DNA of 64,000 bases. Source: JAAXHV01 sp965207165 (lineage in GTDB: Bacteria; Pseudomonadota; Gammaproteobacteria; Eutrophobiales; Eutrophobiaceae). This document shows, piece by piece, positions 33,001 through 41,702 of this stretch (position 1 is its first letter; every line of letters begins with the position of its first letter). A program made the position numbers and the translations under genes. The notes under the pieces were generated by a model that made no database searches, was not told where the DNA came from, and saw only the letters and a list, made by a program, of their open reading frames with translations. The stretch covers positions 1,054,001 to 1,118,000 of the forward strand of contig OZ242265.1 in the NCBI GenBank assembly GCA_965207165.1. Direction: 5' to 3'.

Positions 33001-33564
33001 AAAAATTACCTGGACAGCCAGTACCGTGACCTGACTGCCGCACTGGAGACCTTGCAAGCGGCCATACACAGGATCGATAAGGAAACCCGTTCTCGTTTCA
33101 AGGAAACCTTCGACCGGCTGAACGCCAACCTGAAGGATAATTTCCCGTTGTTATTCGGTGGCGGCCACGCCTACCTGGAAATGACCGCCCAGGACCTGCT
33201 GGAAACCGGCGTCACTGTCATGGCGCGCCCACCCGGAAAGAAGAACAGCAATATCCACCTGTTATCCGGTGGTGAAAAAGCCCTGACTGCCGTCGCCCTG
33301 GTGTTTTCCATATTCAAACTGAACCCGGCGCCATTCTGTATCCTCGACGAAGTGGATGCGCCCCTTGACGACAATAACGTCAGAAGGTTCAGCGATATGG
33401 TTAAAGCAATGTCGAAAGATGTGCAATTCATTATCATTACCCATAATAAAATCACCATGGAAATCACCCGGCAATTACTCGGCGTGACCATGCACGAGGC
33501 AGGCGTTTCCAGACTGGTGTCGGTTGACATTGATGAAGCCGTGGAGATGGCTGCTTCAGCATAA
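30052..33564 (+). CDS. smc: Chromosome segregation protein SMC
   Basis: A 1170-aa ATPase of chromosome condensation. The N-terminal head has Walker A GPNGCGKSN (31-39). Two long coiled coils flank a hinge around residues 510-660. The C-terminal head has the signature LLSGGEKALTA and Walker B FCILDEVDAPLDD. Length is standard for SMC. Many gammaproteobacteria use MukBEF instead; presence of SMC indicates a lineage outside the enteric group. ligA follows 36 bases downstream and is probably co-transcribed. Confidence 0.97.
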   Translation: MRLRKIKLSGFKSFVDPTTLLVSDNLVGIVGPNGCGKSNIIDAVTWVMGESSAKHLRGESLTDVIFNGSSARQPVGQASVELIFDNSDGKLGGAYAGFAEVSIKRVLNRDTISTYYLNNTRCRRKDIQNIFLGTGIGPRSYSIIEQGVISRLIEARPEELRVFLEEAAGISKFRERRRETENRIRRTQENISRLTDILEELEKQAEHLQRQAKAAERFKELKQEERRLKAELLALEWKELSDNAQEKIKVVRTCETRVDGGLAALREVEADIEIQRENYSAANEAFNSVQADFYQIGSDISHAEQQINHTQERIETLKGEADKAQQAEQELQQQLDDDSKELGAATEKMRLLAPDLERAETGCDEARSELREAEETWQQLQAQWDALNLDIARIDKQLEVNTTHKELLLSRLPGLDQRRSNLETEARRLAPEGLEQDIEKLSAASSGSESLLEQQKNELGETSANLARYRSELADITTRILELRADLQKNESGIASLEALQHEDTLDNKESLEQWLSGLGLADAPRLIDTIKVEKGWETAFETVAGQRLQDVSLADLHDVAGALAGLQTGKAGLMLNSAEHIRYLPKSHPRLIDKVSAGTPLDAILNRIYLAEDLDQAREICRELDETESVITKDGVWINSYWVRIQRPADNTPGMLTREQQLSQLKGVRMELEQEISSLEQAAAGKNKLMDEVERQAEQLLAQMNEQQETAASTRARYTEFKTRFEQAHGRTARIAQELSDIQRQKTADQAEMTNLENLLNQDTEARQQLQEQHDHLAGLRSEHNRVLGDARSRWQTANDERHAIALQLEAARSRKNSVEQSIQRCEIQLSTTEARIVELETELQAQYGPLQGLRDSLNIKLSGKVNLETSLMAAREAVQQQEKLSREKEQVRSEREQELQDLRGELEQARIDQQEIKVRVQTVEERLEAMEHTPETLLSGLDESAGKQLWQEKINSAESRIQRLGAINLAAIDEFEQLSERKNYLDSQYRDLTAALETLQAAIHRIDKETRSRFKETFDRLNANLKDNFPLLFGGGHAYLEMTAQDLLETGVTVMARPPGKKNSNIHLLSGGEKALTAVALVFSIFKLNPAPFCILDEVDAPLDDNNVRRFSDMVKAMSKDVQFIIITHNKITMEITRQLLGVTMHEAGVSRLVSVDIDEAVEMAASA

Positions 33565-33600
33565 TCTTGCGCGGTCGGAGTCCACGACCTTGAACTGACT

Positions 33601-35610
33601 ATGGGATCGGTTGAAAGCAAGCTGGACGAACTCAGGCGGCAGTTAAACGACTACAGCTATCGCTACCATGTCCTGGACGACCCGGTAGTACCCGACGCGG
33701 AATATGACCGGTTGTACCAGGAACTGGTCAGACTGGAACATGAATACCCGGAACTGGTTACCCGGCACTCTCCTACACAGCGCGTCGGTGAACAGCCGCT
33801 AGGCGAATTCTCGGACGTTACACACGAAATACCGATGTTGTCCCTGGATAACGCGTTCAACAACGAAGACCTGAACGCCTTCGACAAACGGGTTCGGGAC
33901 AGACTGGAACTGGCGGAAGTTTATTATACCGCGGAGGTAAAGCTGGACGGCCTGGCAATCAGCTTGCTGTATGAGCACGGCAAACTGGTCCGGGCGGCAA
34001 CCCGGGGGGACGGCACGACCGGCGAGGACGTCACTTCCAACATCCGTACAATCAAAAGTATTCCCCTGGCATTACGCACGACAGGATTCCCTGCCAGGCT
34101 GGAGGTCAGGGGAGAAGTATTTATAAGTAAAACCGGGTTTGAGGAACTGAATAACAGACAACGGGCGCAGGAGGAAAAAATCTTCGCCAACCCGAGGAAT
34201 GCTGCTGCGGGCAGTCTGCGGCAACTGGACCCCAGGATCACCGCGGCGCGTCCCCTGCAGTTTTTCGCCCATGGCATCGGCATCGTCGACGCGGGAGAAA
34301 TACCGGAATCTCATTTCGATATCCTGCAATCCCTGAAATCATGGGGCCTGCCGGTGTCCGCTGAAACGGAACGGGTTGCCGGCATGGAGAAATGTATCGG
34401 CTTTTACCGGAGAATTGCGGATATACGCTCACAACTGCCCTATGAAATAGACGGCATAGTCTTCAAGGTCGATGAACTGGAACACCAGGCTGAACTCGGC
34501 TTTGTCTCCAGGGCTCCCCGGTGGGCCATCGCCTACAAGTTCCCGCCGGAAGAGGCTGTAACAGAAGTGCTGGATATCGAGGTGCAGGTCGGCCGTACCG
34601 GCGCTTTGACGCCGGTGGCGCGGCTCAAAGAAATACGAGTGGGCGGCGTGAAAGTGACAAATGCGACCTTGCATAACGCGGATGAGGTACAACGCAAGGA
34701 CATCCGGGTGGGCGATACGGTCATCATCAGGCGGGCTGGGGACGTGATTCCCGAGGTCGTGCGGGTAATACCTGAAAAACGTCTGGAGGCGAGCCTGCCG
34801 TTCACAATGCCCGATAAATGTCCGGAATGCAATTCACCGACGGAGAGGGTCGAAGGTGAGGCAGTGATCAGGTGCACCGGCGGATTGTATTGCCGTAAGC
34901 AGACAATCGAATCCATTTTCCATTATGCCTCACGCACGGCGCTGGATATAGCAGGTCTGGGGGACAAACTGGTAGAGCAGTTATTTAACGAAGGGTTGAT
35001 TCGCGATATTTCCGACCTGTACCACCTGGAACATGAACAAGTTGCCGCACTTGAGCGAATGGGCAATAAATCGGCTGAAAACCTGCTGCAGGCGATTGAA
35101 ACCAGCAAAAATACCCGTTTTGATAAGTTCCTGTACGCCCTGGGTATCCGGGAAGTGGGGCAAACGACTGCCCGCAACCTGGCTGCGCACTTTCAGCTTG
35201 ACGAGATAAAGGAGGCAACGCAGGAAGACCTGTGCCAGGTGCGGGACATCGGCCCCGTTGTCGCAGACAATATAGTCCGCTTCTTCAGGGATGAGCGGAA
35301 TGTCGTCATTGTCGACAAGGCGATCAGCGCCGGCGTCAGGTGGGACAGCATGCACACCGGCAGTACTGACGAACTGCAGGGAAAAACGTTTGTCATCACG
35401 GGAACGCTCGCATCCCTGAGCCGCAATGAAGCGAAGGAACGGTTGATTTCACGAGGGGCAAAGGTGAGCGGGAGCGTGTCGGCCAGGACTGATTATCTGG
35501 TAGCCGGTGAAAATCCCGGCAGCAAACTGGACAAGGCCCGCAGCCTGGATGTCCGGGTCCTCGATGAAGCGGGCTTGTTTGAGATCCTGGGCCGGGACGA
35601 GGACGTTTAA
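33601..35610 (+). CDS. ligA: NAD-dependent DNA ligase
   Basis: A 669-aa replicative DNA ligase. In order: domain Ia with the NAD-contacting tyrosines, the adenylation domain with catalytic lysine K114 in VKLDG, the OB-fold (QVGRTGALTPVA), a four-cysteine zinc finger (CPEC and the GGLYC region), helix-hairpin-helix repeats, and a C-terminal BRCT domain (about 590-669). Length equals that of E. coli LigA. In relatives such as Pseudomonas the order is smc-zipA-ligA; no zipA is present in the 36-base gap here. Confidence 0.97.
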   Translation: MGSVESKLDELRRQLNDYSYRYHVLDDPVVPDAEYDRLYQELVRLEHEYPELVTRHSPTQRVGEQPLGEFSDVTHEIPMLSLDNAFNNEDLNAFDKRVRDRLELAEVYYTAEVKLDGLAISLLYEHGKLVRAATRGDGTTGEDVTSNIRTIKSIPLALRTTGFPARLEVRGEVFISKTGFEELNNRQRAQEEKIFANPRNAAAGSLRQLDPRITAARPLQFFAHGIGIVDAGEIPESHFDILQSLKSWGLPVSAETERVAGMEKCIGFYRRIADIRSQLPYEIDGIVFKVDELEHQAELGFVSRAPRWAIAYKFPPEEAVTEVLDIEVQVGRTGALTPVARLKEIRVGGVKVTNATLHNADEVQRKDIRVGDTVIIRRAGDVIPEVVRVIPEKRLEASLPFTMPDKCPECNSPTERVEGEAVIRCTGGLYCRKQTIESIFHYASRTALDIAGLGDKLVEQLFNEGLIRDISDLYHLEHEQVAALERMGNKSAENLLQAIETSKNTRFDKFLYALGIREVGQTTARNLAAHFQLDEIKEATQEDLCQVRDIGPVVADNIVRFFRDERNVVIVDKAISAGVRWDSMHTGSTDELQGKTFVITGTLASLSRNEAKERLISRGAKVSGSVSARTDYLVAGENPGSKLDKARSLDVRVLDEAGLFEILGRDEDV

Positions 35611-35616
35611 ATTTTG

Positions 35617-37200
35617 TTATTCCGGCTGCAGAACCGTATCTCTGGCCGGCACGCCCGGATTCGGCGCCGGGTAGTCAAGTGTATAGTGCAAACCCCGGCT
35701 CTCCTTGCGCCGTAACGCCGACTCGATGATCAGGTCTGCAACCAGTGATAAATTCCGTAACTCTATCAGGTCATTGTTGATGCGGAAATTGCCGTAATAT
35801 TCATAGATCTCATCCTGCAGAAGCCTGATCCTGTGCTTGGCCCGTTGCAGGCGCTTATCGGTGCGCACAATACCTACGTAGTCCCACATGAAGCGGCGGA
35901 TTTCATCCCAGTTATGGGAGACCACGACTTCCTCGTCCGAATCGGTAACCTGACTCTCATCCCATTCCGGCAAGGAGGGGAGAGGGACGGCATGGTCGAG
36001 ATTGTGCCGGATATCCTTGTAGGCGGCATGGGCAAACACCACACATTCGAGCAGGGAATTGCTCGCCATACGGTTTGCGCCGTGCAGGCCCGAGTACGAT
36101 ACTTCGCCGATCGCGTAAAGCGCATCAACGTCAGTCCGCCCGTTTTTGTCGATGACTACGCCGCCGCAGGTATAATGCGCTGCAGGCACCACGGGAATGG
36201 CCTCCCTGGTCAGGTCGAAGCCGTACTGGATGCAGCGGGCATAAATGGTGGGGAAGTGGTCTATGACAAAATCCCTGCCCCTGTGGCTGATATCCAGGTA
36301 CACATAATCGCTGCCCAGGCGCTTCATCTCGTGGTCAATGGCCCGTGCAACCACGTCCCTGGGCGCCAACTCTCCGCGCGCATCAAATTTTTCCATGAAG
36401 CGTGAGCCGTCGGGCAGCAGCAACTGCGCGCCTTCGCCGCGCAGGGCCTCTGAAATCAGAAAAGATTTCGCCTCCTGGTGATACAGGCAGGTGGGGTGAA
36501 ACTGTACAAACTCCATGTTGGCAACCCTGCAACCGGCGCGCCATGCCATGGCTATGCCGTCTCCGGTGCATATATCCGGGTTGCTTGTATACAGGTAAAC
36601 CTTGCCCGCTCCACCTGTGGCCAGTACCGTGTACCTGGAACGGAACACCCTGACCCGGTCGTTAACCTGGTCATAAACATAGGCGCCGACGCAGCGGCCG
36701 TCCCTGATGATGAGGTCAAGACTGGTGTGAAATTCAAACAGTTCGATATTGCTGTGGGCGCGGGTCCGATTCTCAAGGGTGCTTTCAATCGCCTTGCCCG
36801 TCGAATCGGCCGCATGCAGGACTCGCCGGTGACTGTGCCCCCCCTCCTGGTGAAGGTGGAACTCCTGACCGTCCGATTCCGGCAGGCGGGTAAAATTGAC
36901 TCCAAGATCGATTAACCAGCCGGTGCTTTCCCTGCCATTTTCAACAACGAATTCGACCACGTCGGATTTGCATAAACCGCATCCCGTATCGATGGTGTCG
37001 TTGATATGCGATTCGATCGAATCTTCCGCGTCCAGGACAGCCGACACACCTCCCTGGGCATAAAACGTCGCTCCCTCCTTCACATCCGCCTTGGAGATAA
37101 CGACGACATGAGCGTGCCCGGCCAACTGCAGGGCCAGGCTCAGCCCGGAAGCGCCGCTGCCGATAATCAGTACGTCTGATTGGTGCTGATCAATTGTCAT
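35617..37200 (-). CDS. nadB: L-aspartate oxidase
   Basis: A 527-aa FAD enzyme converting aspartate to iminoaspartate, the first step of de novo NAD synthesis. The FAD-binding motif GSGASG is at 14-19, with GGVSAV, LATGGAGKVY, FVQFHPTCL and HYTCGGVVID further on, all typical. The C-terminal helical domain is complete. It is convergent with ligA and divergent from rpoE, the arrangement found beside rpoE in other gammaproteobacteria. Confidence 0.97.
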   Translation of the reverse strand: MTIDQHQSDVLIIGSGASGLSLALQLAGHAHVVVISKADVKEGATFYAQGGVSAVLDAEDSIESHINDTIDTGCGLCKSDVVEFVVENGRESTGWLIDLGVNFTRLPESDGQEFHLHQEGGHSHRRVLHAADSTGKAIESTLENRTRAHSNIELFEFHTSLDLIIRDGRCVGAYVYDQVNDRVRVFRSRYTVLATGGAGKVYLYTSNPDICTGDGIAMAWRAGCRVANMEFVQFHPTCLYHQEAKSFLISEALRGEGAQLLLPDGSRFMEKFDARGELAPRDVVARAIDHEMKRLGSDYVYLDISHRGRDFVIDHFPTIYARCIQYGFDLTREAIPVVPAAHYTCGGVVIDKNGRTDVDALYAIGEVSYSGLHGANRMASNSLLECVVFAHAAYKDIRHNLDHAVPLPSLPEWDESQVTDSDEEVVVSHNWDEIRRFMWDYVGIVRTDKRLQRAKHRIRLLQDEIYEYYGNFRINNDLIELRNLSLVADLIIESALRRKESRGLHYTLDYPAPNPGVPARDTVLQPE

Positions 37201-37284
37201 GTAGGTGAAATATAAGAGACAAGGTAATATAATTGCTCATTTTCCTATATAGATAATACCGTTTCCGGGATCATTTCATATCTC

Positions 37285-37881
37285 ATGGCAACCGTCACCA
37301 TCGAACCCGACACATCCGACCAGGTATTGGTGGAAAGGGTTAAACGCGGAGACAAGAAAGCATTCGACGCACTGGTAATAAAGTACCAGAGCAGAATTCT
37401 GAACCTGATCTCCCGTTTTGTCAGCAACCCCCATGACGCCAGCGACGTGGCCCAGGAGGCTTTCATCAAGGCTTACCGGGCCTTGCCCAGGTTTCGTGGC
37501 GAAAGTGCATTTTATACCTGGCTTTATCGAATTGCGGTTAATACGGCAAAAAATTTTCTGGCTTCCGGGATGCGCCAGCCACTCGATACGGCCGCAGATT
37601 TTGATGAAATGGAACAAATTGAACAAAGTGACACTCTAAAGGAACATGCCACGCCCGAGCGCATGCTGCTCACGCGTGAGTTGCAGGAGACTATAATAAC
37701 AGCTATCGAAGCTCTGCCGGTGGATTTGCGCTCGGCAATTACCCTGCGCGAACTTGACGGATTAAGCTACGAAGATATAGCAACAGTCATGGAGTGTCCC
37801 GTAGGAACGGTGCGTTCACGTATATTTCGCGCACGAGAGGCGGTCGATAAACGAATAAAACCATTACTTGTAGATGACTGA
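37285..37881 (+). CDS. rpoE: RNA polymerase sigma-E factor (RpoE/AlgU)
   Basis: A 198-aa ECF sigma factor for envelope stress. Region 2 contains the LISRFVSNPHDASDVAQEAFIKAYRALPRFRG stretch and TWLYRIAVNTAKN; region 4 has LRELDGLSYEDIATVMECPVGTVRSRIFRARE. Its end overlaps the anti-sigma factor gene by 8 bases, giving coupled synthesis. The 84-bp upstream region does not contain an obvious GAACTT-type sigma-E promoter. Confidence 0.96.
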   Translation: MATVTIEPDTSDQVLVERVKRGDKKAFDALVIKYQSRILNLISRFVSNPHDASDVAQEAFIKAYRALPRFRGESAFYTWLYRIAVNTAKNFLASGMRQPLDTAADFDEMEQIEQSDTLKEHATPERMLLTRELQETIITAIEALPVDLRSAITLRELDGLSYEDIATVMECPVGTVRSRIFRAREAVDKRIKPLLVDD

Positions 37882-38434
37882 CATGAACGAAACAAAGAAA
37901 GAACGGTTGTCCGCATTCATGGATGATGAAATCGACGGCCGGCACGAAGATCTGGTCGACGATCTGCTGAAGGACCCGGAATTGCTGGACACCTGGTCCC
38001 GGTACCACCTGATTTCGGACGGTCTCAAACAGGGTTTGCCCGAGGTTGTCGATACAACCCTGGCAAAGAACGTATCAGACTCACTCCGGAATGAACCCGC
38101 CATTGTCGCTCCCGGCCGTTCCACGCACACATACCTCAAGCCCGTCGCCGGCTTTGCCATTGCCGCTTCCGTAGCTGCCCTGGCGATTTTAGGCATACAG
38201 CAACAGCAACCGGGTGGACCCCACGAGGCGCCTGGCACGCTGGTTCAATCAGCGCCCGGCGGCGGCACCGGAAACGTCTACGCGCCGGTGCGCCAGGTGA
38301 GTTCGGCAAGTACCGAAATCATCGGCGAATGCAACGGTCAACCGGCCGGGAACGGTGGGCCGGACCCGGAAAATGGGCAGCAGGCTGCCGGGAGCAGGGC
38401 CGGGGAAGATAAAACCGGGGAGAATTGTCGATGA
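37874..38434 (+). CDS. rseA: Anti-sigma-E factor RseA/MucA
   Basis: A 186-aa membrane anti-sigma factor. The cytoplasmic part (ERLSAFMDDEIDGRHEDLVDDLL, then LLDTWSRYHLISDGLKQG) is the RseA N-terminal domain that binds sigma-E, and one membrane helix follows (about 95-112). The rest is low-complexity, rich in Gly, Gln and Pro, and lacks the conserved periplasmic segment that binds RseB in E. coli and Pseudomonas. No rseB gene follows; the next gene is the protease. It overlaps both neighbours by a few bases. Confidence 0.88.
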   Translation: MTDMNETKKERLSAFMDDEIDGRHEDLVDDLLKDPELLDTWSRYHLISDGLKQGLPEVVDTTLAKNVSDSLRNEPAIVAPGRSTHTYLKPVAGFAIAASVAALAILGIQQQQPGGPHEAPGTLVQSAPGGGTGNVYAPVRQVSSASTEIIGECNGQPAGNGGPDPENGQQAAGSRAGEDKTGENCR

Positions 38435-39861
38435 TGACAACACACGCCAGATATTTCCTGCCGCTACTGCTGTTGTTTTATACGGTGGTGGCCGTTGCGG
38501 CGCCCCTGCCTGATTTTACCGATCTGGTACAGGAGAATTCCGCGGCCGTGGTGAATATCAGCACAACCGCCAGGAAAGAGAACCCCGGTGCTCCCGGGAC
38601 GCCGTTTCCTCCCGACGTGCCTGAAGACAGTCCGTTTTATGACTTTTTCCGCAAGTTTTTTGAGGAGCAGAATCCGGACAACCCGGGTACGCCGAGACAA
38701 GCGGCATCCCTCGGATCAGGATTTATCATTTCAGCGGATGGTTATGTCATTACCAACAGTCACGTCGTTGCCGACGCAGACGAGATCATTGTAAGACTGA
38801 ACGACCGCAGGGAATTTATTGCTGAGATTGTCGGCACGGACAGGCGCAGCGATATAGCGCTGTTAAAGGTTGACGGGGACAAACTGCCCGTGGTCAAACT
38901 TGGCAGTTCTGCTGATTTGAAGGTCGGGGAATGGGTGCTGGCGATAGGTTCGCCTTTTGGTTTGGCCTACTCGGTCACCCAGGGCATAATCAGCGCGATA
39001 GGAAGAAGCCTGCCGAATGAAAATTATGTTCCCTTCATCCAAACCGACGTTGCCATTAACCCCGGTAATTCCGGGGGACCCTTGTTTAACCTCGACGGTG
39101 AAGTGATTGGGGTAAACTCGCAAATTTACAGCCGCACCGGTGGATTTATGGGCCTGTCTTTTGCCGTTCCCGTTGACGTAGTCATGAATGTGTATTCACA
39201 ACTGCGGGAAAGCGGCCATGTCACCCGGGGTTGGCTGGGTGTGGTGATCCAGGACGTAACCCGGGAACTGGCCGAGTCTTTCGACATGGAAAAGCCCCAC
39301 GGAGCCCTGGTTGCAAAAGTGCTGGCCGGCAGTCCCGCAGAACAGGCGGGGATTGAAGTGGGAGATATCATTATCAGGTACGAAAAGGCCGAGATCGCTT
39401 TTTCATCTGACCTGCCGCCTCTGGTCGGCAACAGTAAAATAGATACGAAAGTACCGCTGGAAATCATCCGTGGCGGCAAGCGGAAACAGCTCAAGGTGTT
39501 GATCGCCGAGTTGCCCGAACAAGATAAACTGGCCGGCGCTGAAGACGCCGCAACCCAGGACGAGCCGCCCAATGAAATGAATCTCGTGGTCAGGGATCTT
39601 ACCGAAGAACAGAGGAAAGAACTGGAACTGCCTGAAGGCGGCATCCTGGTCGACAAGGTCATGCAGGGATCCGGCAGCGAAGCAGGAATCAGGAGAGGCG
39701 ATGTGATCCTGATAGTGAACAACGTAAGCGTGGAAAGCGTTTCGCAATTCGAGCAACTCCTTGCCGGGTTGCCGCGCGACCGTTCCGTTCCTATCCTGAT
39801 TCAAAGGCGCGGTGCACCGACATTCCTGGCTTTCAAACTGACTGGAGAAGAAGGCGAATAA
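38431..39861 (+). CDS. mucD: Do-type periplasmic serine protease (MucD/DegP)
   Basis: A 476-aa HtrA protease. ATG 38431 has GGGGAG 8 bases upstream and overlaps the rseA stop. A Sec signal peptide (about residues 1-25, cut after AVAA) is followed by the trypsin-like domain with H111 (NSHVV), D141 (SDIALL) and S214 (GNSGGP), then two PDZ domains (about 260-350 and 385-470). It degrades misfolded periplasmic proteins and, in the mucABCD layout, dampens sigma-E signalling. Q-linker and LA-loop lengths look ordinary. Confidence 0.95.
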   Translation: MMTTHARYFLPLLLLFYTVVAVAAPLPDFTDLVQENSAAVVNISTTARKENPGAPGTPFPPDVPEDSPFYDFFRKFFEEQNPDNPGTPRQAASLGSGFIISADGYVITNSHVVADADEIIVRLNDRREFIAEIVGTDRRSDIALLKVDGDKLPVVKLGSSADLKVGEWVLAIGSPFGLAYSVTQGIISAIGRSLPNENYVPFIQTDVAINPGNSGGPLFNLDGEVIGVNSQIYSRTGGFMGLSFAVPVDVVMNVYSQLRESGHVTRGWLGVVIQDVTRELAESFDMEKPHGALVAKVLAGSPAEQAGIEVGDIIIRYEKAEIAFSSDLPPLVGNSKIDTKVPLEIIRGGKRKQLKVLIAELPEQDKLAGAEDAATQDEPPNEMNLVVRDLTEEQRKELELPEGGILVDKVMQGSGSEAGIRRGDVILIVNNVSVESVSQFEQLLAGLPRDRSVPILIQRRGAPTFLAFKLTGEEGE

Positions 39862-39905
39862 CTTCGGCTGATCCGGATAAACCTTAGCTGTACAATGCTG
39901 TCTAT

Positions 39906-41702
39906 ATGGACCGGATCAGAAACTTTTCAATTATCGCGCACATAGACCACGGCAAGTCTACGCTGGCAGATCGGTTTATCCAGATTTGCGGCGGGCTGAG
40001 CGAACGGGAAATGTCCGCCCAGGTGCTGGACTCGATGGAACTGGAAAAGGAGCGCGGCATCACGATCAAATCGCAAAGCGTGCGCCTGAACTACATCCAC
40101 CATGACGGTGAAGAGTACCAGTTCAACATAATCGACACCCCTGGTCACGTTGATTTCAGTTACGAGGTTTCCCGTTCGTTGTCCGCGTGCGAAGGAGCAT
40201 TACTCGTTGTGGATTGTTCCCAGAGTGTAGAGGCACAGACAGTTGCCAATTGTTTTGCGGCCATAGATAACGGACTGGAAGTCATCCCGGTATTGAACAA
40301 AATCGACCTGCCTGCCGCGGATCCTGAGAAGGTGATGCTTGATATCGAGGAGTTGATTGGCATTGACGCACAGCAAGCTCTCGAAGTCAGCGCCAAAACC
40401 GGAGCAGGGTTGGCGGAACTGCTTGGCGCCATTATCGAACGCGTGCCTGCGCCTGAAGGTAATGCCGACGCGCCGCTGACGGCGTTGATTATCGATTCCT
40501 GGTTCGACAATTACCTCGGCGTGGTTTCCCTGGTGCGCGTAAACGCAGGCAGGTTGAGTGTCGGGGACAAGATCCGCATATTCTCGACCGGCCAGGATCA
40601 CACGGTCGACGGGGTTGGTTCTTTTACCCCGAAAAGAACGCCGGGAACATGCCTGGCCACCGGGGAGGTCGGCTACGTCGTTGCCGGTATCAAGGAAATC
40701 CTCGGTGCTCCCGTAGGTGATACCATCACCTCGAGCAGGCAGCCGGCCGAGCGCCCGGTCCCCGGTTTCCAGCCGGTCAAACCGCGCGTGTTTGCCGGCA
40801 TGTTTCCTATCGATTCCAGCGACTTCGAGGATTTTCGCGAGGCGCTGTCCAAGCTCAAACTAAATGACGCTGCGTTGCATTATGAGCCGGAAACTTCCCA
40901 GGCCCTGGGGTTCGGCTTCCGTTGCGGTTTCCTGGGTATGCTGCATATGGAAATCGTCCAGGAACGTCTTGAACGGGAATACAATATTGACTTGATAATT
41001 ACCGCGCCGACCGTGGTTTATGAAGTCGAAACCACTTCCGGCTCAAGCTTGTACATCGACAACCCCGCCGACCTCCCGGGCACGGACAAGCAGGTTGCAA
41101 TTCGGGAGCCCATCGTGCGGGCTGATATACTTACGCCGCAGGAATACCTGGGTAATGTCATCTCCCTGTGTATCGATAAAAGGGGAGAACAAAAGAAATT
41201 GCACTATGCCGGGCGGCAGGTATCCATCGCGTTTGACCTGCCCCTGAGTGAAATCGTGCTGGATTTTTTTGACAGGCTGAAGTCCGTAAGCAAGGGCTAC
41301 GCGTCTTTTGATTACCATTTTGAAAACTATAAAGAGGCGCCCCTGGTCAAGCTGGATGTACTCATTAACGGCGCCCGGGTGGATGCGTTGTCATGTATCG
41401 TGCACAGGGACCTGGCGCAACGGCGCGGGCGTGAACTTGCGCTGAAGATGAAACAACTCGTGCCGCGCCAGATGTATGAAGTGGCGATACAGGCGGCCAT
41501 AGGCTCTAAAATTATTGCCAGGGAATCAGTGAAGGCACTGCGCAAAAACGTCACGGCCAAGTGTTACGGCGGCGATGTCACACGCAAGAGAAAATTACTT
41601 GAGAAACAGAAAGCCGGGAAGAAAAGAATGAAACAACTGGGTTCCGTTGAAATACCGCAATCGGCATTTATGGCAATACTGCATGTGGGAGGCGAGCAAT
41701 GA
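39906..41702 (+). CDS. lepA: Elongation factor 4
   Basis: A 598-aa translational GTPase that back-translocates or remodels stalled ribosomes. G1 is AHIDHGKST (11-19), the DTPGHVDF and NKIDLP motifs follow, and the C-terminal LepA-specific domain includes RKRKLLEKQKAGKKRMKQ. Length is the standard about 600 aa. It overlaps lepB by four bases (ATGA), the classical lepA-lepB operon. Confidence 0.98.
   Translation: MDRIRNFSIIAHIDHGKSTLADRFIQICGGLSEREMSAQVLDSMELEKERGITIKSQSVRLNYIHHDGEEYQFNIIDTPGHVDFSYEVSRSLSACEGALLVVDCSQSVEAQTVANCFAAIDNGLEVIPVLNKIDLPAADPEKVMLDIEELIGIDAQQALEVSAKTGAGLAELLGAIIERVPAPEGNADAPLTALIIDSWFDNYLGVVSLVRVNAGRLSVGDKIRIFSTGQDHTVDGVGSFTPKRTPGTCLATGEVGYVVAGIKEILGAPVGDTITSSRQPAERPVPGFQPVKPRVFAGMFPIDSSDFEDFREALSKLKLNDAALHYEPETSQALGFGFRCGFLGMLHMEIVQERLEREYNIDLIITAPTVVYEVETTSGSSLYIDNPADLPGTDKQVAIREPIVRADILTPQEYLGNVISLCIDKRGEQKKLHYAGRQVSIAFDLPLSEIVLDFFDRLKSVSKGYASFDYHFENYKEAPLVKLDVLINGARVDALSCIVHRDLAQRRGRELALKMKQLVPRQMYEVAIQAAIGSKIIARESVKALRKNVTAKCYGGDVTRKRKLLEKQKAGKKRMKQLGSVEIPQSAFMAILHVGGEQ

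Noticed and set aside
38281..38434. Frameshift in rseA explaining the odd C-terminus
   Set aside because: The other two frames of this stretch gave no recognisable RseA periplasmic sequence by eye; left as an open question under findings.
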